This document shows positions 1 through 9,057 of a stretch of 64,000 nt of DNA, piece by piece. Position numbers and translations under genes: made by a program. How positions within the stretch are numbered: position 1 is the stretch's first letter; the number at the start of each line of letters is the position of its first letter. The stretch lies in contig CAWFFM010000002.1 in assembly GCA_963815125.1 (NCBI GenBank), positions 930,001 to 994,000 on the forward strand, in the 5' to 3' direction. The stretch is from Actinocatenispora sp963815125 (GTDB lineage: Bacteria > Actinomycetota > Actinomycetes > Mycobacteriales > Micromonosporaceae). The notes under the pieces were generated by a model. The model ran no database searches, was not told where the DNA came from, and worked only from the letters and a program-made list of their open reading frames with translations.

Positions 1-1101
1 CGCCGCCGGCCCCGGGGGTACGAAGAGTTCCAGGTAGACCGCGCGCAGGGTGGCCGGCTCGACATCGTCGAACACCATGGGCTCGGCCAGACCACGCAGC
101 AGCACGAACCGCAGCGCGGCGCCGCGGGCCTTCTTGTCCACCCGCATGGCCGGCAGCAACTCGTCGAAGGCGTCCGGCCGGTAGTTCGTCGGCAGGCCCA
201 CCGAACTCAGCACACGTGCATGGCGCTGCGCGGTCTCTTCGTCCAGCACACCGAGCCGGCGGCCCAGTGCCGCGGCGTACACCAGGCCGACCGAGATGGC
301 GTGGCCGTGCCGCCACCGGTACGACTCGTGCCGTTCGATGGCGTGGCCGAGGGTGTGGCCGTAGTTGAGGATGATCCTCCGGCCCGACTCACGCAGGTCC
401 TCGCCGACCACGTCGGCCTTGACCCGCACCGAGCGTTCGACCAGTTCCCGCAGTACCTCGGAGGCCGGGTCGGTGGCCGCCGCCGGATCGCCCTCGATCA
501 GTGTCAGGATCTGCGGGTCGGCGATGAAGCCGCACTTGACGACCTCGGCCAGGCCACCCACCAGTTCCTCCGGGCTGAGAGTGGCCAGCACGTCCAGGTC
601 GCACAGGACACCGGCCGGCGGGTGGAACGCCCCGACCAGGTTCTTACCGGCCATGGTGTTCACCCCGGTCTTGCCGCCGATGGCGGCGTCCACCATGCCC
701 AGCAGGCTGGTGGGGACCTGGATCAGCCGCACCCCGCGCAGCCAGCAGGCGGCCACGAATCCGGCCAGGTCGGTCACCGCGCCGCCACCGACACCGACGA
801 CCGCGTCACCGCGGGTGAACCCGGCCCGGCCCAGTTCGGCCCAGCACTGGTCGGCCACCGCGATGGTCTTGCCCTTCTCCGCGTCCGGTACCGGCAACAG
901 CAACGGGCGCAGGCCGGCCTCGCGCAGCAGCTCGGCCACCCGCTCGGCCAGCCCGGTCAGTGGCGGCGCGTGGACCACGGCGACCCGGTGCACATCGGGC
1001 AGCAGGGAGGGCAACTGGTCCAATACGCCCCGGCCCACCAGGACCTCGTACGGTGTCGCGCCACCGACCTCGATACGGGTGGACCCCTGCGCGGTACTCA
1101 C
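1..1101 (-). CDS. aroB: 3-dehydroquinate synthase (partial, 3' end off the left edge)
   Basis: Cytosolic second step of the shikimate pathway: closes DAHP to 3-dehydroquinate using NAD and a divalent metal. The 367 visible codons are close to the usual 350-370, so only the last few residues should be missing. The NAD-binding GGGAVTDLAGF, then GGKTGVN and KNLVGAFHPP, and the metal-binding NYGHTLGHA followed by RHGHA are all present. The GTG start (1099-1101) shares bases with the TGA of aroK in a GTGA overlap, so the two are probably translationally coupled. It is the last visible gene of the aroE/aroC/aroK/aroB run. Function is secure. Confidence 0.96.
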   Translation of the reverse strand, partial: MSTAQGSTRIEVGGATPYEVLVGRGVLDQLPSLLPDVHRVAVVHAPPLTGLAERVAELLREAGLRPLLLPVPDAEKGKTIAVADQCWAELGRAGFTRGDAVVGVGGGAVTDLAGFVAACWLRGVRLIQVPTSLLGMVDAAIGGKTGVNTMAGKNLVGAFHPPAGVLCDLDVLATLSPEELVGGLAEVVKCGFIADPQILTLIEGDPAAATDPASEVLRELVERSVRVKADVVGEDLRESGRRIILNYGHTLGHAIERHESYRWRHGHAISVGLVYAAALGRRLGVLDEETAQRHARVLSSVGLPTNYRPDAFDELLPAMRVDKKARGAALRFVLLRGLAEPMVFDDVEPATLRAVYLELFVPPGPAA

Positions 1102-1643
1102 GCCTGCACCTCCGGATCGGCGAGAGCGGCCAGTACAGTCTCGGCGACCTGCTCGGCACCGACCCCGTCGGTGGGTACGACCACGTCCGCAACCTCCTCG
1201 TAGTAGGGCCGGCGCTGCTGCAGCATGTGCCTCATCGTGGCCCGGGGATTGACCGACAGCAACGGTCGGCCCACCCCCAGCCCGACCCGGCGCGCAGCGT
1301 CCGGCAGTTCCACCGACAGGAAGACCACCAGGTGCGACATCAGGGCCTGCCGGGTACCAGCGTCCAGCACCGCCCCACCACCCAGCGCGAGGACACCCCG
1401 GTGTTCGGCCAGTGCACGCGACACCGCCTCGCGCTCCAGCGCCCGGAAACGGTCCTCGCCCTCGTCGATGAAGATGTCCGGGATGGGCTTACCGGTGATC
1501 TGTTCGATCACGCCATCGGTGTCCAGGAAGTCCACCTGCAACCGTTTCGCGACCAACGCGCCGACAGTACTCTTCCCGGCCCCTGGCGGACCGACCAGAA
1601 CGCAGTACGGGCCGGACACGCCCGGCCGGACCGGGGCCGTCAT
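1098..1643 (-). CDS. aroK: Shikimate kinase
   Basis: Phosphorylates shikimate to shikimate 3-phosphate with ATP. The 181-residue protein has the expected family length. Walker A GPPGAGKST lies at residues 18-26. The Mg-binding DTD occurs in FLDTDGVIEQ, a substrate-binding Arg in RFRALEREAV, and the GGGAV motif follows. The ATG overlaps the aroC stop as ATGA, and the stop overlaps the aroB start as GTGA, so the three reading frames form one tightly coupled message. It is unlikely to be a gluconate kinase because the shikimate-specific GGG and DTD motifs are intact. Confidence 0.96.
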   Translation of the reverse strand: MTAPVRPGVSGPYCVLVGPPGAGKSTVGALVAKRLQVDFLDTDGVIEQITGKPIPDIFIDEGEDRFRALEREAVSRALAEHRGVLALGGGAVLDAGTRQALMSHLVVFLSVELPDAARRVGLGVGRPLLSVNPRATMRHMLQQRRPYYEEVADVVVPTDGVGAEQVAETVLAALADPEVQA

Positions 1644-2830
1644 GCGATCACCAGCGAGTCCCGGTAGCCGGCGAGGTTACGGCGCAGCTCGGCGACCGAG
1701 TCACCGCCGAACTTCTCCACCGCCGCATCGGCCAGGACCAGCGCCACCATCGCCTCGGCCACCACAGCGCCGGCCGGTACGGCACACACATCGGACCGCT
1801 GGTTGATCGCAGTGGCTGCTTCACCGGTGGAGACGTCGACCGTGGCCAGCGCCCGGTTCAGCGACGAGATCGGCTTCATCGCGGCACGCACCCGCAACGG
1901 TTCACCGATCGACATGCCGCCCTCCACCCCACCGGCCCGGCCGGTCCGGCGTCGGACCTGGACCGGGTCGCTGCCCTGCACCGGCTCGATCTCGTCATGC
2001 GCGACCGACCCGCGGCTACGTGCCTGGGTGAATCCGTCGCCGAACTCCACCCCCTTGATCGCCTGGATCGACATGAGTGCGGCGGCCACCCTGGCATCCA
2101 GTCGGCGGTCCCACTGCACATGGCTGCCCAGCCCCGGCGGCAGCCCGTACGCGATGACCTCGACGATCCCACCGAGTGTGTCGGCATCGCGGCGGGCCGC
2201 GTCCACCTCGTCGACCATCCGCGCGCTGGCCTCCGGATCCAGGCAGCGCATCGGGTCGGCGTCGATCGCCTCGGCGTCGGCGGGAAGCGGCAGGCGGTCC
2301 GCCGGCGCGCGTACCGGGCCCAGCTCGACCACGTGCGAGACGATCTCCACCGACAGCGCCTGACGCAGCAGCGCCTTGGCGACCGTACCCAGCGCCACCC
2401 GGGCCGCGGTCTCCCGTGCACTGGCGCGTTCCAGGATGGGCCGCGCGTCGGTATGCGCGTACTTCTGCATACCGGCCAGGTCCGCGTGCCCGGGCCTGGG
2501 CCGGCTCAGCGGCGCGTTACGGGCCTGTCTGGCCAGTTCGTCCTCGTCGACCGGGTCGGGGCTCATCACCTGCGCCCATTTGGGCCACTCGGTGTTCGCG
2601 ACCCGCACCGCGAAGGGGCCGCCGAGGGTCCGTCCGTGCCGTAGTCCGCCGATCACCTCCACGGCGTCCTGTTCGAACTTCATCCGCGCGCCACGGCCGT
2701 AGCCCAGCCGGCGACGGGCCAGTTCGGTGCCGATCTGAGCACTGGTCACCTCGACGCCGGCCGGCACACCCTCAAGGATGCCCACCAGCGCGGGACCGTG
2801 CGACTCTCCCGCAGTCAACCAACGCAACAC
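1640..2830 (-). CDS. aroC: Chorismate synthase
   Basis: Final common step of aromatic biosynthesis: anti-1,4-elimination of phosphate from EPSP to chorismate with reduced FMN. The 396-residue product starts at GTG 2828-2830, giving the family's typical N-terminus LRWLTAGESHGPAL. The frame stays open another 34 codons upstream, but that extension has no family similarity. GESHG near the start, RPGHAD and SRGSVAHDE are recognisable signatures. No good Shine-Dalgarno precedes the GTG (the preceding bases are pyrimidine-rich), so translation may depend on the prepilin peptidase upstream, whose stop lies 67 nt away. The stop overlaps aroK as ATGA. Confidence 0.95.
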   Translation of the reverse strand: MLRWLTAGESHGPALVGILEGVPAGVEVTSAQIGTELARRRLGYGRGARMKFEQDAVEVIGGLRHGRTLGGPFAVRVANTEWPKWAQVMSPDPVDEDELARQARNAPLSRPRPGHADLAGMQKYAHTDARPILERASARETAARVALGTVAKALLRQALSVEIVSHVVELGPVRAPADRLPLPADAEAIDADPMRCLDPEASARMVDEVDAARRDADTLGGIVEVIAYGLPPGLGSHVQWDRRLDARVAAALMSIQAIKGVEFGDGFTQARSRGSVAHDEIEPVQGSDPVQVRRRTGRAGGVEGGMSIGEPLRVRAAMKPISSLNRALATVDVSTGEAATAINQRSDVCAVPAGAVVAEAMVALVLADAAVEKFGGDSVAELRRNLAGYRDSLVIA

Positions 2831-2897
2831 GAGGAGAAAGTCTGTCACGAGCTGTCGGCGCGCCATCGGCCAGTCGGTCGGGTCCCACCCGCCGGGC

Positions 2898-3584
2898 TCA
2901 CAGCGCCAGGTAACTCGCCGCCATCTGGTCACCGACCAGCACCGCGACCAGCGCCCCGATCAGCATCGCCGGACCGAACGGGAGCTGCCCACGCGGACCG
3001 GTCCGCCGCAACACCAGCAGCACCAGCGCGTGGCCGGCACCGAAACAGAAACCCAGTACCAGCCCGACGGCCAGGGTGCGCCAGGACAGCCAGGCCAACG
3101 CCAGGCCCAGCAGCCCGGCCAGCTTCACGTCACCGAACCCCAACCGGGCGCGCGGCGCAAGACACAGCAGCAGGTACAGGCCAGCCGCGGCGAGCGCACC
3201 GCAACCGGCGCGCACCATGCCGGGCCACCCGACCGCAGCAGCCCCCAGCAGGCTGCCCGGCACCAGCAGGGCGGCCACCACCGGGTAGCTGGGCAGGGTC
3301 AGTACGTCGGGGAGGCGGTGGACGTCCAGATCGATCACGCCCAACGCCACCCCGACCGCGGCCAGCACGAGAAACGCGGGCAGCGCGGGCCGGCGCGCCG
3401 GATCCGGCAGCAGTCCGGCGGCCACGAACCCGAACGCGGCGGCAGCCAGCACGGCCACCAGAACGGTGCGGCGCCGCCCATGGGACACACCCGGTACCTG
3501 GGCCGCGGCGGCCGCCAGGGCGGGGCCGGCCACCGCACCTGCGCCCGCACAGCCCACCGTGGCCAGTGCGACAGCCGCCGTCAT
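2898..3584 (-). CDS. Prepilin peptidase, A24 family
   Basis: Integral-membrane aspartyl protease of the type IV prepilin/TadV class, which cleaves leader peptides of pilin-like proteins on the cytoplasmic face. The 228 residues are almost wholly hydrophobic, with six to seven membrane segments. The two catalytic aspartates are visible in GVIDLDVHRLPD and in the diagnostic GFGDVK motif. The N-terminal methylase domain of larger prepilin peptidases is missing, as is normal for short actinobacterial forms. No pilin gene lies in the window. From memory, a homologue sits beside aroE in M. tuberculosis (Rv2551c), so its place in the aro cluster is conserved rather than a recent insertion. It starts 9 nt after the aroE stop. 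Confidence 0.88.
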   Translation of the reverse strand: MTAAVALATVGCAGAGAVAGPALAAAAAQVPGVSHGRRRTVLVAVLAAAAFGFVAAGLLPDPARRPALPAFLVLAAVGVALGVIDLDVHRLPDVLTLPSYPVVAALLVPGSLLGAAAVGWPGMVRAGCGALAAAGLYLLLCLAPRARLGFGDVKLAGLLGLALAWLSWRTLAVGLVLGFCFGAGHALVLLVLRRTGPRGQLPFGPAMLIGALVAVLVGDQMAASYLAL

Positions 3585-3593
3585 GTCGCCGTC

Positions 3594-4427
3594 TCAGCGG
3601 GCGTTGAGCGGGTGACCGGCGGCGGCCAGCGCGGAGCGCATCGCCGCGCGCGGCGCGGTCATCCCGGTGAACTGCTCGAACTGGCGGACAGCCTGGGCCA
3701 GCAGGAGGTCACGGCCGCCCAGTACGCGGGCGCCCGCCGCGGCCGCAGCCTCGGCCAGCGGGGTGGGCCACGGGGTGTACAGCACGTCGAAGACGGTAGC
3801 GCCCGGCCGCCACCGTACGGTCGCGGCGAAGTCACCGGCCGGGGCCGCCGGGACCGTCGAGATCACCACGTCGGCATCCCCAGCAGCAGCCGGGCTGTGC
3901 CACGCCACCCCGGCGAGTCGCAGCCCCAGCCCGGTGGCGACATCGTCGAGCTGCGCCACCACCTCGGGCCGCCGGGCGTACACGCTCACCTGCTCGGCGC
4001 CCAGTTGGGCGGCGGCGTACAGCGCCCCCCGGGCGGTGCCACCAGCCCCGAGCACCACGACGTGCCGGGCCCGGACGGTGCCCGCCGCGGCCAACGCATC
4101 GACCAGGCCCGGCGCATCGGTGTTGTCCGCCCGGCACTGGCCATCACGCAGCAGCAGGGTGTTCGCCGCGCCGAGCAGATGTGCGGTGCCGGTCACCTCC
4201 TCGGCCACGGTGAGCGCGACCTGTTTGAGCGGCATGGTCAGCGACAGCCCGACCCATTCCGGGCCGAGTCCGGCCACGAAACCGGCGAGTTCGTCCTCAC
4301 CCACGTCGTAGGCGTCGTAGCGCCAACCGGTCAGGCCGACCGCGGCGAACCCGGCGCGGTGCACCACCGGTGACAGCGAATGCCCGACCGGTCGACCCAG
4401 TACCGCGGCCCGGTACGGTCCGTCCAC
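3594..4427 (-). CDS. aroE: Shikimate dehydrogenase
   Basis: Reduces 3-dehydroshikimate to shikimate. The 277-residue product starts at GTG 4425-4427, two bases after the mltG stop; the open frame continues upstream antisense-like without family similarity. The shikimate-binding VGHSLSP is at the N-terminus, the catalytic Lys is in SLTMPLKQ, and the second substrate motif is NTDAPG. The Rossmann loop GAGGTARGAL follows, and the C-terminal half ends with a QFEQFTG stretch. The near-zero spacing implies co-transcription with mltG and ruvX. Some actinobacterial AroE-like proteins act on quinate, but the aro neighbourhood favours the biosynthetic enzyme. Confidence 0.93.
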   Translation of the reverse strand: MDGPYRAAVLGRPVGHSLSPVVHRAGFAAVGLTGWRYDAYDVGEDELAGFVAGLGPEWVGLSLTMPLKQVALTVAEEVTGTAHLLGAANTLLLRDGQCRADNTDAPGLVDALAAAGTVRARHVVVLGAGGTARGALYAAAQLGAEQVSVYARRPEVVAQLDDVATGLGLRLAGVAWHSPAAAGDADVVISTVPAAPAGDFAATVRWRPGATVFDVLYTPWPTPLAEAAAAAGARVLGGRDLLLAQAVRQFEQFTGMTAPRAAMRSALAAAGHPLNAR

Positions 4428-4429
4428 TT

Positions 4430-5590
4430 CTAGCCGGCCCCGTTCTCCCGTGCCTTCGCCTCGTTGCGCTTCTGCTGGTCGTAGTCGTTGGTGAACGCCG
4501 AGTTGCCCTGCTTGTCGATGCGCACGAAGTACAGCCAGTTGCCCGGCGCGGGATGTGTGGCGGCCTTCATCGCAATGGCGCTGGGGCTGTCGATCGGGCC
4601 CGGTGGCAGACCCGGGTGCACATGCGTGCTGTACGGGTTGTTGGGGTTCTTCAGCTCGGACTCCAGCAGGTCCCGGGACTGCTTGGCACCCTTGCCGGTC
4701 ATGTCCAGCCAATAGTTCGTGGTCGAGTCGAACTGCAGATTGTGCAGGTAGTCCTCGTTGGCGTCGAGACGGTTGTAGATGACCCTGGCCACCTTCGGCA
4801 TATCCTTGGGCATGCCCTCCGCCTGCACCAGCGACGCCACGATCAACGCCTCGTAGGGGCTGATGCCGCTCGGCTTGTCCAGGCCGCTGGATGTGGCGTT
4901 CTGCATGAACCGGCTGACCATCTCACTCAGCGCGTCCTTCGCGCTGGTGCCCGGGTCGAACTGGTAGGTGTCCGGGTAGAGGAAGCCCTCGATCGTGCCA
5001 GCGGCCTTCTGGTGGTCGGTTCGGGTGAACCAGTTGCTCGGAACACCCAGCGAGGCCGGGTCCTTCACGGCCTTCTTGAAGTCTCCCAGTGGCAGCTTCA
5101 AACCCTTGGCCAGCAGCGCCAGGGTGGCGTTGGTGGTCTTGCCCTCCGGGATGGTCACCTTGCTGGAGATCCGGTTCTTCAGGTCCAGCAGCGCGGCCAC
5201 CGCCAGGGACGCCTTCATCTCCTTGCGGACCTTGTAGAAACCCGGCTGGATGTTCGTGGCGTTCGGATTGTCCTGCGAAGCGTCCACGAACGCGGCGGCG
5301 CTCTTCACCACACCCTTGCCGTACAGGGTGTTACCGATCTCACCAAGACCCTCGCCGGTGCGTACCTGGACCTGTACCGACCCGTGCCCCGGGCCGGAGT
5401 AGTCGGCGGCGGTGAAGAACCCGCGGACCTTGTTGACCCCCCAGTAGCCCCCGACTCCCAGCACTGCGAGCAGCGCCAGCACCATCAACAGGGCGAACAC
5501 CGACCGTCCGCCCTTGCGTCGACGTCGGTGCCGGCCCGGACGTAGGTCGGCGTCACTGTCGTCGTAGGCGAGTTCCAGCTCGTCAAGCAT
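4430..5590 (-). CDS. mltG: Endolytic murein transglycosylase MltG (YceG family)
   Basis: Membrane-anchored lytic transglycosylase that cuts nascent glycan strands and so limits their length. The 386-residue protein starts at ATG 5588-5590, inside the end of ruvX (8-nt overlap). A short acidic then Arg/Lys-rich cytoplasmic tail is followed by one membrane segment (about residues 32-53). The extracytoplasmic YceG domain has its catalytic Glu in ASLVQAEGMPKD and the conserved VIYNRL and GLPPGPIDSPS motifs. The ruvX-mltG-aroE order is common in actinomycetes. Confidence 0.93.
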   Translation of the reverse strand: MLDELELAYDDSDADLRPGRHRRRRKGGRSVFALLMVLALLAVLGVGGYWGVNKVRGFFTAADYSGPGHGSVQVQVRTGEGLGEIGNTLYGKGVVKSAAAFVDASQDNPNATNIQPGFYKVRKEMKASLAVAALLDLKNRISSKVTIPEGKTTNATLALLAKGLKLPLGDFKKAVKDPASLGVPSNWFTRTDHQKAAGTIEGFLYPDTYQFDPGTSAKDALSEMVSRFMQNATSSGLDKPSGISPYEALIVASLVQAEGMPKDMPKVARVIYNRLDANEDYLHNLQFDSTTNYWLDMTGKGAKQSRDLLESELKNPNNPYSTHVHPGLPPGPIDSPSAIAMKAATHPAPGNWLYFVRIDKQGNSAFTNDYDQQKRNEAKARENGAG

Positions 5591-6065
5591 CCGTCCGCCT
5601 CCGCTGCGCGTCGAGCCAGGACTGCAGGATCTCCACGGCAGCGGCCTGGTCCACCACCGCGCGGCGTCGTTTCCCACGCACGCCTCGATCGGAAAGCCTA
5701 CGGTGTGCTACTGCGGTCGAGAGCCGTTCATCGACAAACTGGACAGAAACCGGCTTGATTCGTTCGGCAAGTCGCTGCGCGTAGCGGCGCGCATCGCGCG
5801 CCGCAAAGCTCTCCTGCCCTCTGAGGGTCAGTGGAAGGCCAACCACCACCTCCACAGGGTCGTACTCCGCGACCAATTGGGCAAGCTCCGACAGATCGGT
5901 GGCCTGCTCGGTGTCGGCGCGGTCGGCACGCTGATCCCGCAGCACGGTACGCACCGGGGAGGCGAGCAGACCGTCCGGATCGGAACAGGACACCCCGATC
6001 CGGACGGTACCGACGTCGATCCCCAACCGCACTCCCCTGCGGAACGGCATCGGCTGCTCACTCAT
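5583..6065 (-). CDS. ruvX: Holliday junction resolvase-like protein (YqgF/RuvX)
   Basis: RNase H-fold nuclease of the YqgF family, linked to 16S rRNA 5'-end processing and, less certainly, to Holliday-junction resolution. The 160-residue protein opens with GVRLGIDVGTVRIGVSCSD, which carries the first catalytic Asp. The EVVVGLPLTLRG, FVDERLST and C-terminal VDQAAAVEILQSWLD motifs are typical. It lies 8 nt after alaS and overlaps mltG by 8 nt, the usual alaS-ruvX-mltG order. Confidence 0.93.
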   Translation of the reverse strand: MSEQPMPFRRGVRLGIDVGTVRIGVSCSDPDGLLASPVRTVLRDQRADRADTEQATDLSELAQLVAEYDPVEVVVGLPLTLRGQESFAARDARRYAQRLAERIKPVSVQFVDERLSTAVAHRRLSDRGVRGKRRRAVVDQAAAVEILQSWLDAQRRRTDA

Positions 6066-6073
6066 CGCGTCGC

Positions 6074-8764
6074 TCAGGCGGGTCCGGTGGTCTTCGCCAC
6101 CAGGTCCTCGACCGCGACCAGCAGACCGGGCGCCGCGTCAGCGGCCACCCCACCACCCTGGGCCAGGTCGTCACTGCCACCACCGCGCCCCGACAACGCG
6201 GCCTTGACCAGGTCCTTCGCCGAGATACCGGTGGAGCGGGCAGCTGGGTTGACCGCGACCACCAGCGACGCCTTGCCGCCGGAGCGGGCGCTGAGCGCGA
6301 CCACCCCGGGCCGCGCCGGATCCAACCGGCCCCGGATCTCCTGCACCAGGGTGCGTACGTCGGCCGTACTCGCACCCTGGGGTGCCTCGGTGGTCACCAA
6401 CGCAACACCCCGTACATCCTTCGCCGCACCGGCCAGCCCACCCGCATTGGCCAGCACCATCTGCGCGCGCAGCTTCTCCAGTTCCTTCTCCGCATCGCGC
6501 AACTGGGCGATGGTCTGCGCGACCCGCTCACCGACCTGCTCCGGCCTGGCCCGGAACGTCTCGGCCAACTGGGAGACCAACAGGTGTTCCCGGGCCAGGA
6601 AGTTGAACGCGTCGATACCCACCAGTGCCTCGACCCGCCGTACGCCGGCGCCCACAGACGCCTCGTGCAGGATCTTCACCACGCCGAGCTGACCGCTGCG
6701 GGCGGCGTGGGTGCCGCCACACAGCTCCCGCGCGTAGTCACCGACCTCGACGATGCGTACCTCGTCGCCGTACTTCTCCCCGAACAGTGCCATCGCGCCC
6801 AGCTTGCGCGCCTCGGCCATCGAGGTGACGAACGCGTGCACCTCCAGGTCTGCCATCAGTACCTCGTTGACCTGCTGCTCAACGTCGGCCAGCACGCTAG
6901 CCGGCACGGCACCGGGAATGTTGAAGTCGAAGCGCAGCCGGCCCGGCGCGTTGAGTGAACCGGCCTGGGTGGCCGACTCGCCGAGGAAGTTACGGATGGT
7001 CTGGTGCACCAGGTGCGTCGCGGTGTGCGAGCGGGAGATCGCCCGCCGGCGGCGTACGTCGATCTCCGCGAAACCGGTCTCGCCGGACCGCACCTCACCG
7101 TGCAGCACCTTTGCCCGGTGCACGATCAGTCCCGGCACGGGTTGCTGGACGTCGTAGACCTCCACCTCGCCCTCGCCGACCTTGATCCGGCCCCAGTCGG
7201 CCTGCTGGCCACCACCTTCGGCGTAGAACGGGGTGGCGTCCAGGATCAGTTCGATGTCCTCGCCCTCGCCCGCACCGGTCAACGGACTGCCACCGGACAG
7301 CAGGGCGCGTACCCGCGCCTCCCGGTTGACCTCCGCGTACCCGGTGAACTGCACGGCGCCGCCCTCGTCGAGCACCGCGCGGTAGGCCGAGGTGTCCACG
7401 TGCCCGGTCTTACGGGTCTGCGCATCGGCCTTCGCCCGGGTCCGCTGCTCGCTCATCAGCCGGCGGAAACCCTCCTCGTCCACCGACAGGCCCTGCTCCG
7501 CGGCGATCTCCAGGGTCAGATCGATCGGGAACCCGTACGTGTCGTGCAGCGCGAACGCCTGCGCACCGGACAGGCTGCGCTCGCCGGAACTCTTCGCCGC
7601 GGTGACCGCCGTGTCGAGGATCGTGGTGCCCTGCTTCAGTGTCTGCAGGAACGCCTCCTCCTCGCCGTAGGCGTATTGGGAGATCCGGTCGAAGTCACTG
7701 ACCAGCTCCGGGTACGACGGCGCCATGCAGTCCCTGGCGACCGGCAGCAGCAGCGGCATCGCCGGGTCCTCGAACCCGAGCAGACGCACCGCGCGCACCG
7801 CCCGGCGCAGGATCCGGCGCAGGACGTAGCCGCGCCCCTCGTTGGACGGGGTGACCCCGTCGCCGATGAGCATCAGACCGGTCCGTACGTGGTCCGCGAT
7901 CACCCGCAGCCGCACATCGTCGGGATGTGACTGCGACGCGACATGACCCTCGGACACGTTGTAGCGGGTGCCGGTCAGTTCCGCGGCACGGTCCAGGATC
8001 GGGCGTACCTCGTCGATCTCGAACAGGTTGTCCACGCCCTGCAGATAGGCGGCGACCCGTTCCAGTCCCATGCCGGTGTCGATGTTCTTCGCCGGCAGGT
8101 CACCCACGACCTCCCAGCCCTCCTTGCCGGCGCCGGGCCCCCGGACGTTCTGCATGAACACCAGGTTCCAGAACTCCATGAACCGGTCCTCGTCGACCTC
8201 GGGGCCACCGTCACGCCCGTACTGCGGCCCACGGTCGACGAACAGCTCGCTGCACGGTCCGCACGGCCCGGGCATGCCCATGGACCACATGTTGTCGGCC
8301 TGGCCACGGCGCTGGATACGCTCGGCGGGCACCCCGATGATCCGGTGCCAGATGTCGTACGCCTCGTCGTCGTCGAGGTACACGGTCGGCCACAGTACCT
8401 CGGGGTCCATCCCGAACCCGCCGTCGGAGACGGGCTTGGTGACCAGCTCCCAGGCCAGTCGGATGGCGCCTTCCTTGAAGTAGTCGCCGAACGAGAAGTT
8501 GCCGTTCATCTGGAAGAACGTGCCGTGCCGGGAGGTCTTGCCGACCTCCTCGATGTCCGGGGTACGCACACATTTCTGCACGCTCACCGCCCGCGGGAAC
8601 GGCGGTGTCACCTGACCGAGCAGGTACGGCTTGAACTGCACCATGCCGGCGTTGATGAACAGCAGGGTGGGGTCGTCGAAGGGCAGCGGCGCGCTCGGCA
8701 CCACCGTGTGCCCATTGTTCTCGAAATGCGCCAGGAACCGGCGCTTGATCTCCGCAGTCCGCAT
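6074..8764 (-). CDS. alaS: Alanyl-tRNA synthetase
   Basis: Class II synthetase charging tRNA-Ala. The 896 residues give the full multidomain length. The N-terminal catalytic core contains FINAGMVQFKPYLLG and RHGTFFQMNGNFSFGDY. The middle holds the tRNA-binding region. The editing domain has its zinc ligands in SHTATHLVH (about residue 579) and CGGTH (about residue 681). The C-terminal DHHA1-like domain ends in a Gly-rich GRGGGSDDLAQGG segment. ATG 8762-8764 gives the standard N-terminus MRTAEIKRRFLAHF. Upstream come two small membrane-protein genes on the same strand. Confidence 0.97.
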   Translation of the reverse strand: MRTAEIKRRFLAHFENNGHTVVPSAPLPFDDPTLLFINAGMVQFKPYLLGQVTPPFPRAVSVQKCVRTPDIEEVGKTSRHGTFFQMNGNFSFGDYFKEGAIRLAWELVTKPVSDGGFGMDPEVLWPTVYLDDDEAYDIWHRIIGVPAERIQRRGQADNMWSMGMPGPCGPCSELFVDRGPQYGRDGGPEVDEDRFMEFWNLVFMQNVRGPGAGKEGWEVVGDLPAKNIDTGMGLERVAAYLQGVDNLFEIDEVRPILDRAAELTGTRYNVSEGHVASQSHPDDVRLRVIADHVRTGLMLIGDGVTPSNEGRGYVLRRILRRAVRAVRLLGFEDPAMPLLLPVARDCMAPSYPELVSDFDRISQYAYGEEEAFLQTLKQGTTILDTAVTAAKSSGERSLSGAQAFALHDTYGFPIDLTLEIAAEQGLSVDEEGFRRLMSEQRTRAKADAQTRKTGHVDTSAYRAVLDEGGAVQFTGYAEVNREARVRALLSGGSPLTGAGEGEDIELILDATPFYAEGGGQQADWGRIKVGEGEVEVYDVQQPVPGLIVHRAKVLHGEVRSGETGFAEIDVRRRRAISRSHTATHLVHQTIRNFLGESATQAGSLNAPGRLRFDFNIPGAVPASVLADVEQQVNEVLMADLEVHAFVTSMAEARKLGAMALFGEKYGDEVRIVEVGDYARELCGGTHAARSGQLGVVKILHEASVGAGVRRVEALVGIDAFNFLAREHLLVSQLAETFRARPEQVGERVAQTIAQLRDAEKELEKLRAQMVLANAGGLAGAAKDVRGVALVTTEAPQGASTADVRTLVQEIRGRLDPARPGVVALSARSGGKASLVVAVNPAARSTGISAKDLVKAALSGRGGGSDDLAQGGGVAADAAPGLLVAVEDLVAKTTGPA

Positions 8765-8805
8765 GAGCTCGGGCTCACTTTCCTTACCGGTAGCCGTCGT
8801 GGTCG

Positions 8806-9057
8806 TCAGTCCGAGGGCCGGCCGGCGCGCAGATCCTGGCTGTCGATGACGGCCCGGTGGATCTGGTCCTCGCGCACGGCCATGGAAGCTCGGACATCCG
8901 AGACGAACGAGCGGACCTCGCCCAGCGCCCCGACAGCGGAGGACTGCAACGACGCAGCCACCCCCTGCGGACTCAACGCCTCCGCGGCACGGCTGGCCTT
9001 ACGGACAGCGACGACCCCTACCGCCACACCGACACCGACCCAGAACAGTCGACGCAT
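8806..9057 (-). CDS. Small hydrophobic protein, uncharacterised
   Basis: An 83-residue protein with one N-terminal hydrophobic segment (residues 3-20) followed by a soluble, partly helical tail. I do not recognise a domain with known function; small proteins of this kind commonly lie just upstream of alaS in actinomycetes. Its ATG uses the last A of the preceding gene's TGA (TGATG), so it is almost certainly translated together with the DUF948 protein upstream. It may form a two-component membrane unit with that protein. It ends 41 nt before alaS. Confidence 0.75.
   Translation of the reverse strand: MRRLFWVGVGVAVGVVAVRKASRAAEALSPQGVAASLQSSAVGALGEVRSFVSDVRASMAVREDQIHRAVIDSQDLRAGRPSD

Noticed and set aside
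2898..3584. Prepilin peptidase as a foreign insertion in the aro cluster
   Set aside because: A homologue lies beside aroE in mycobacteria (known gene order), so the location is ancestral.
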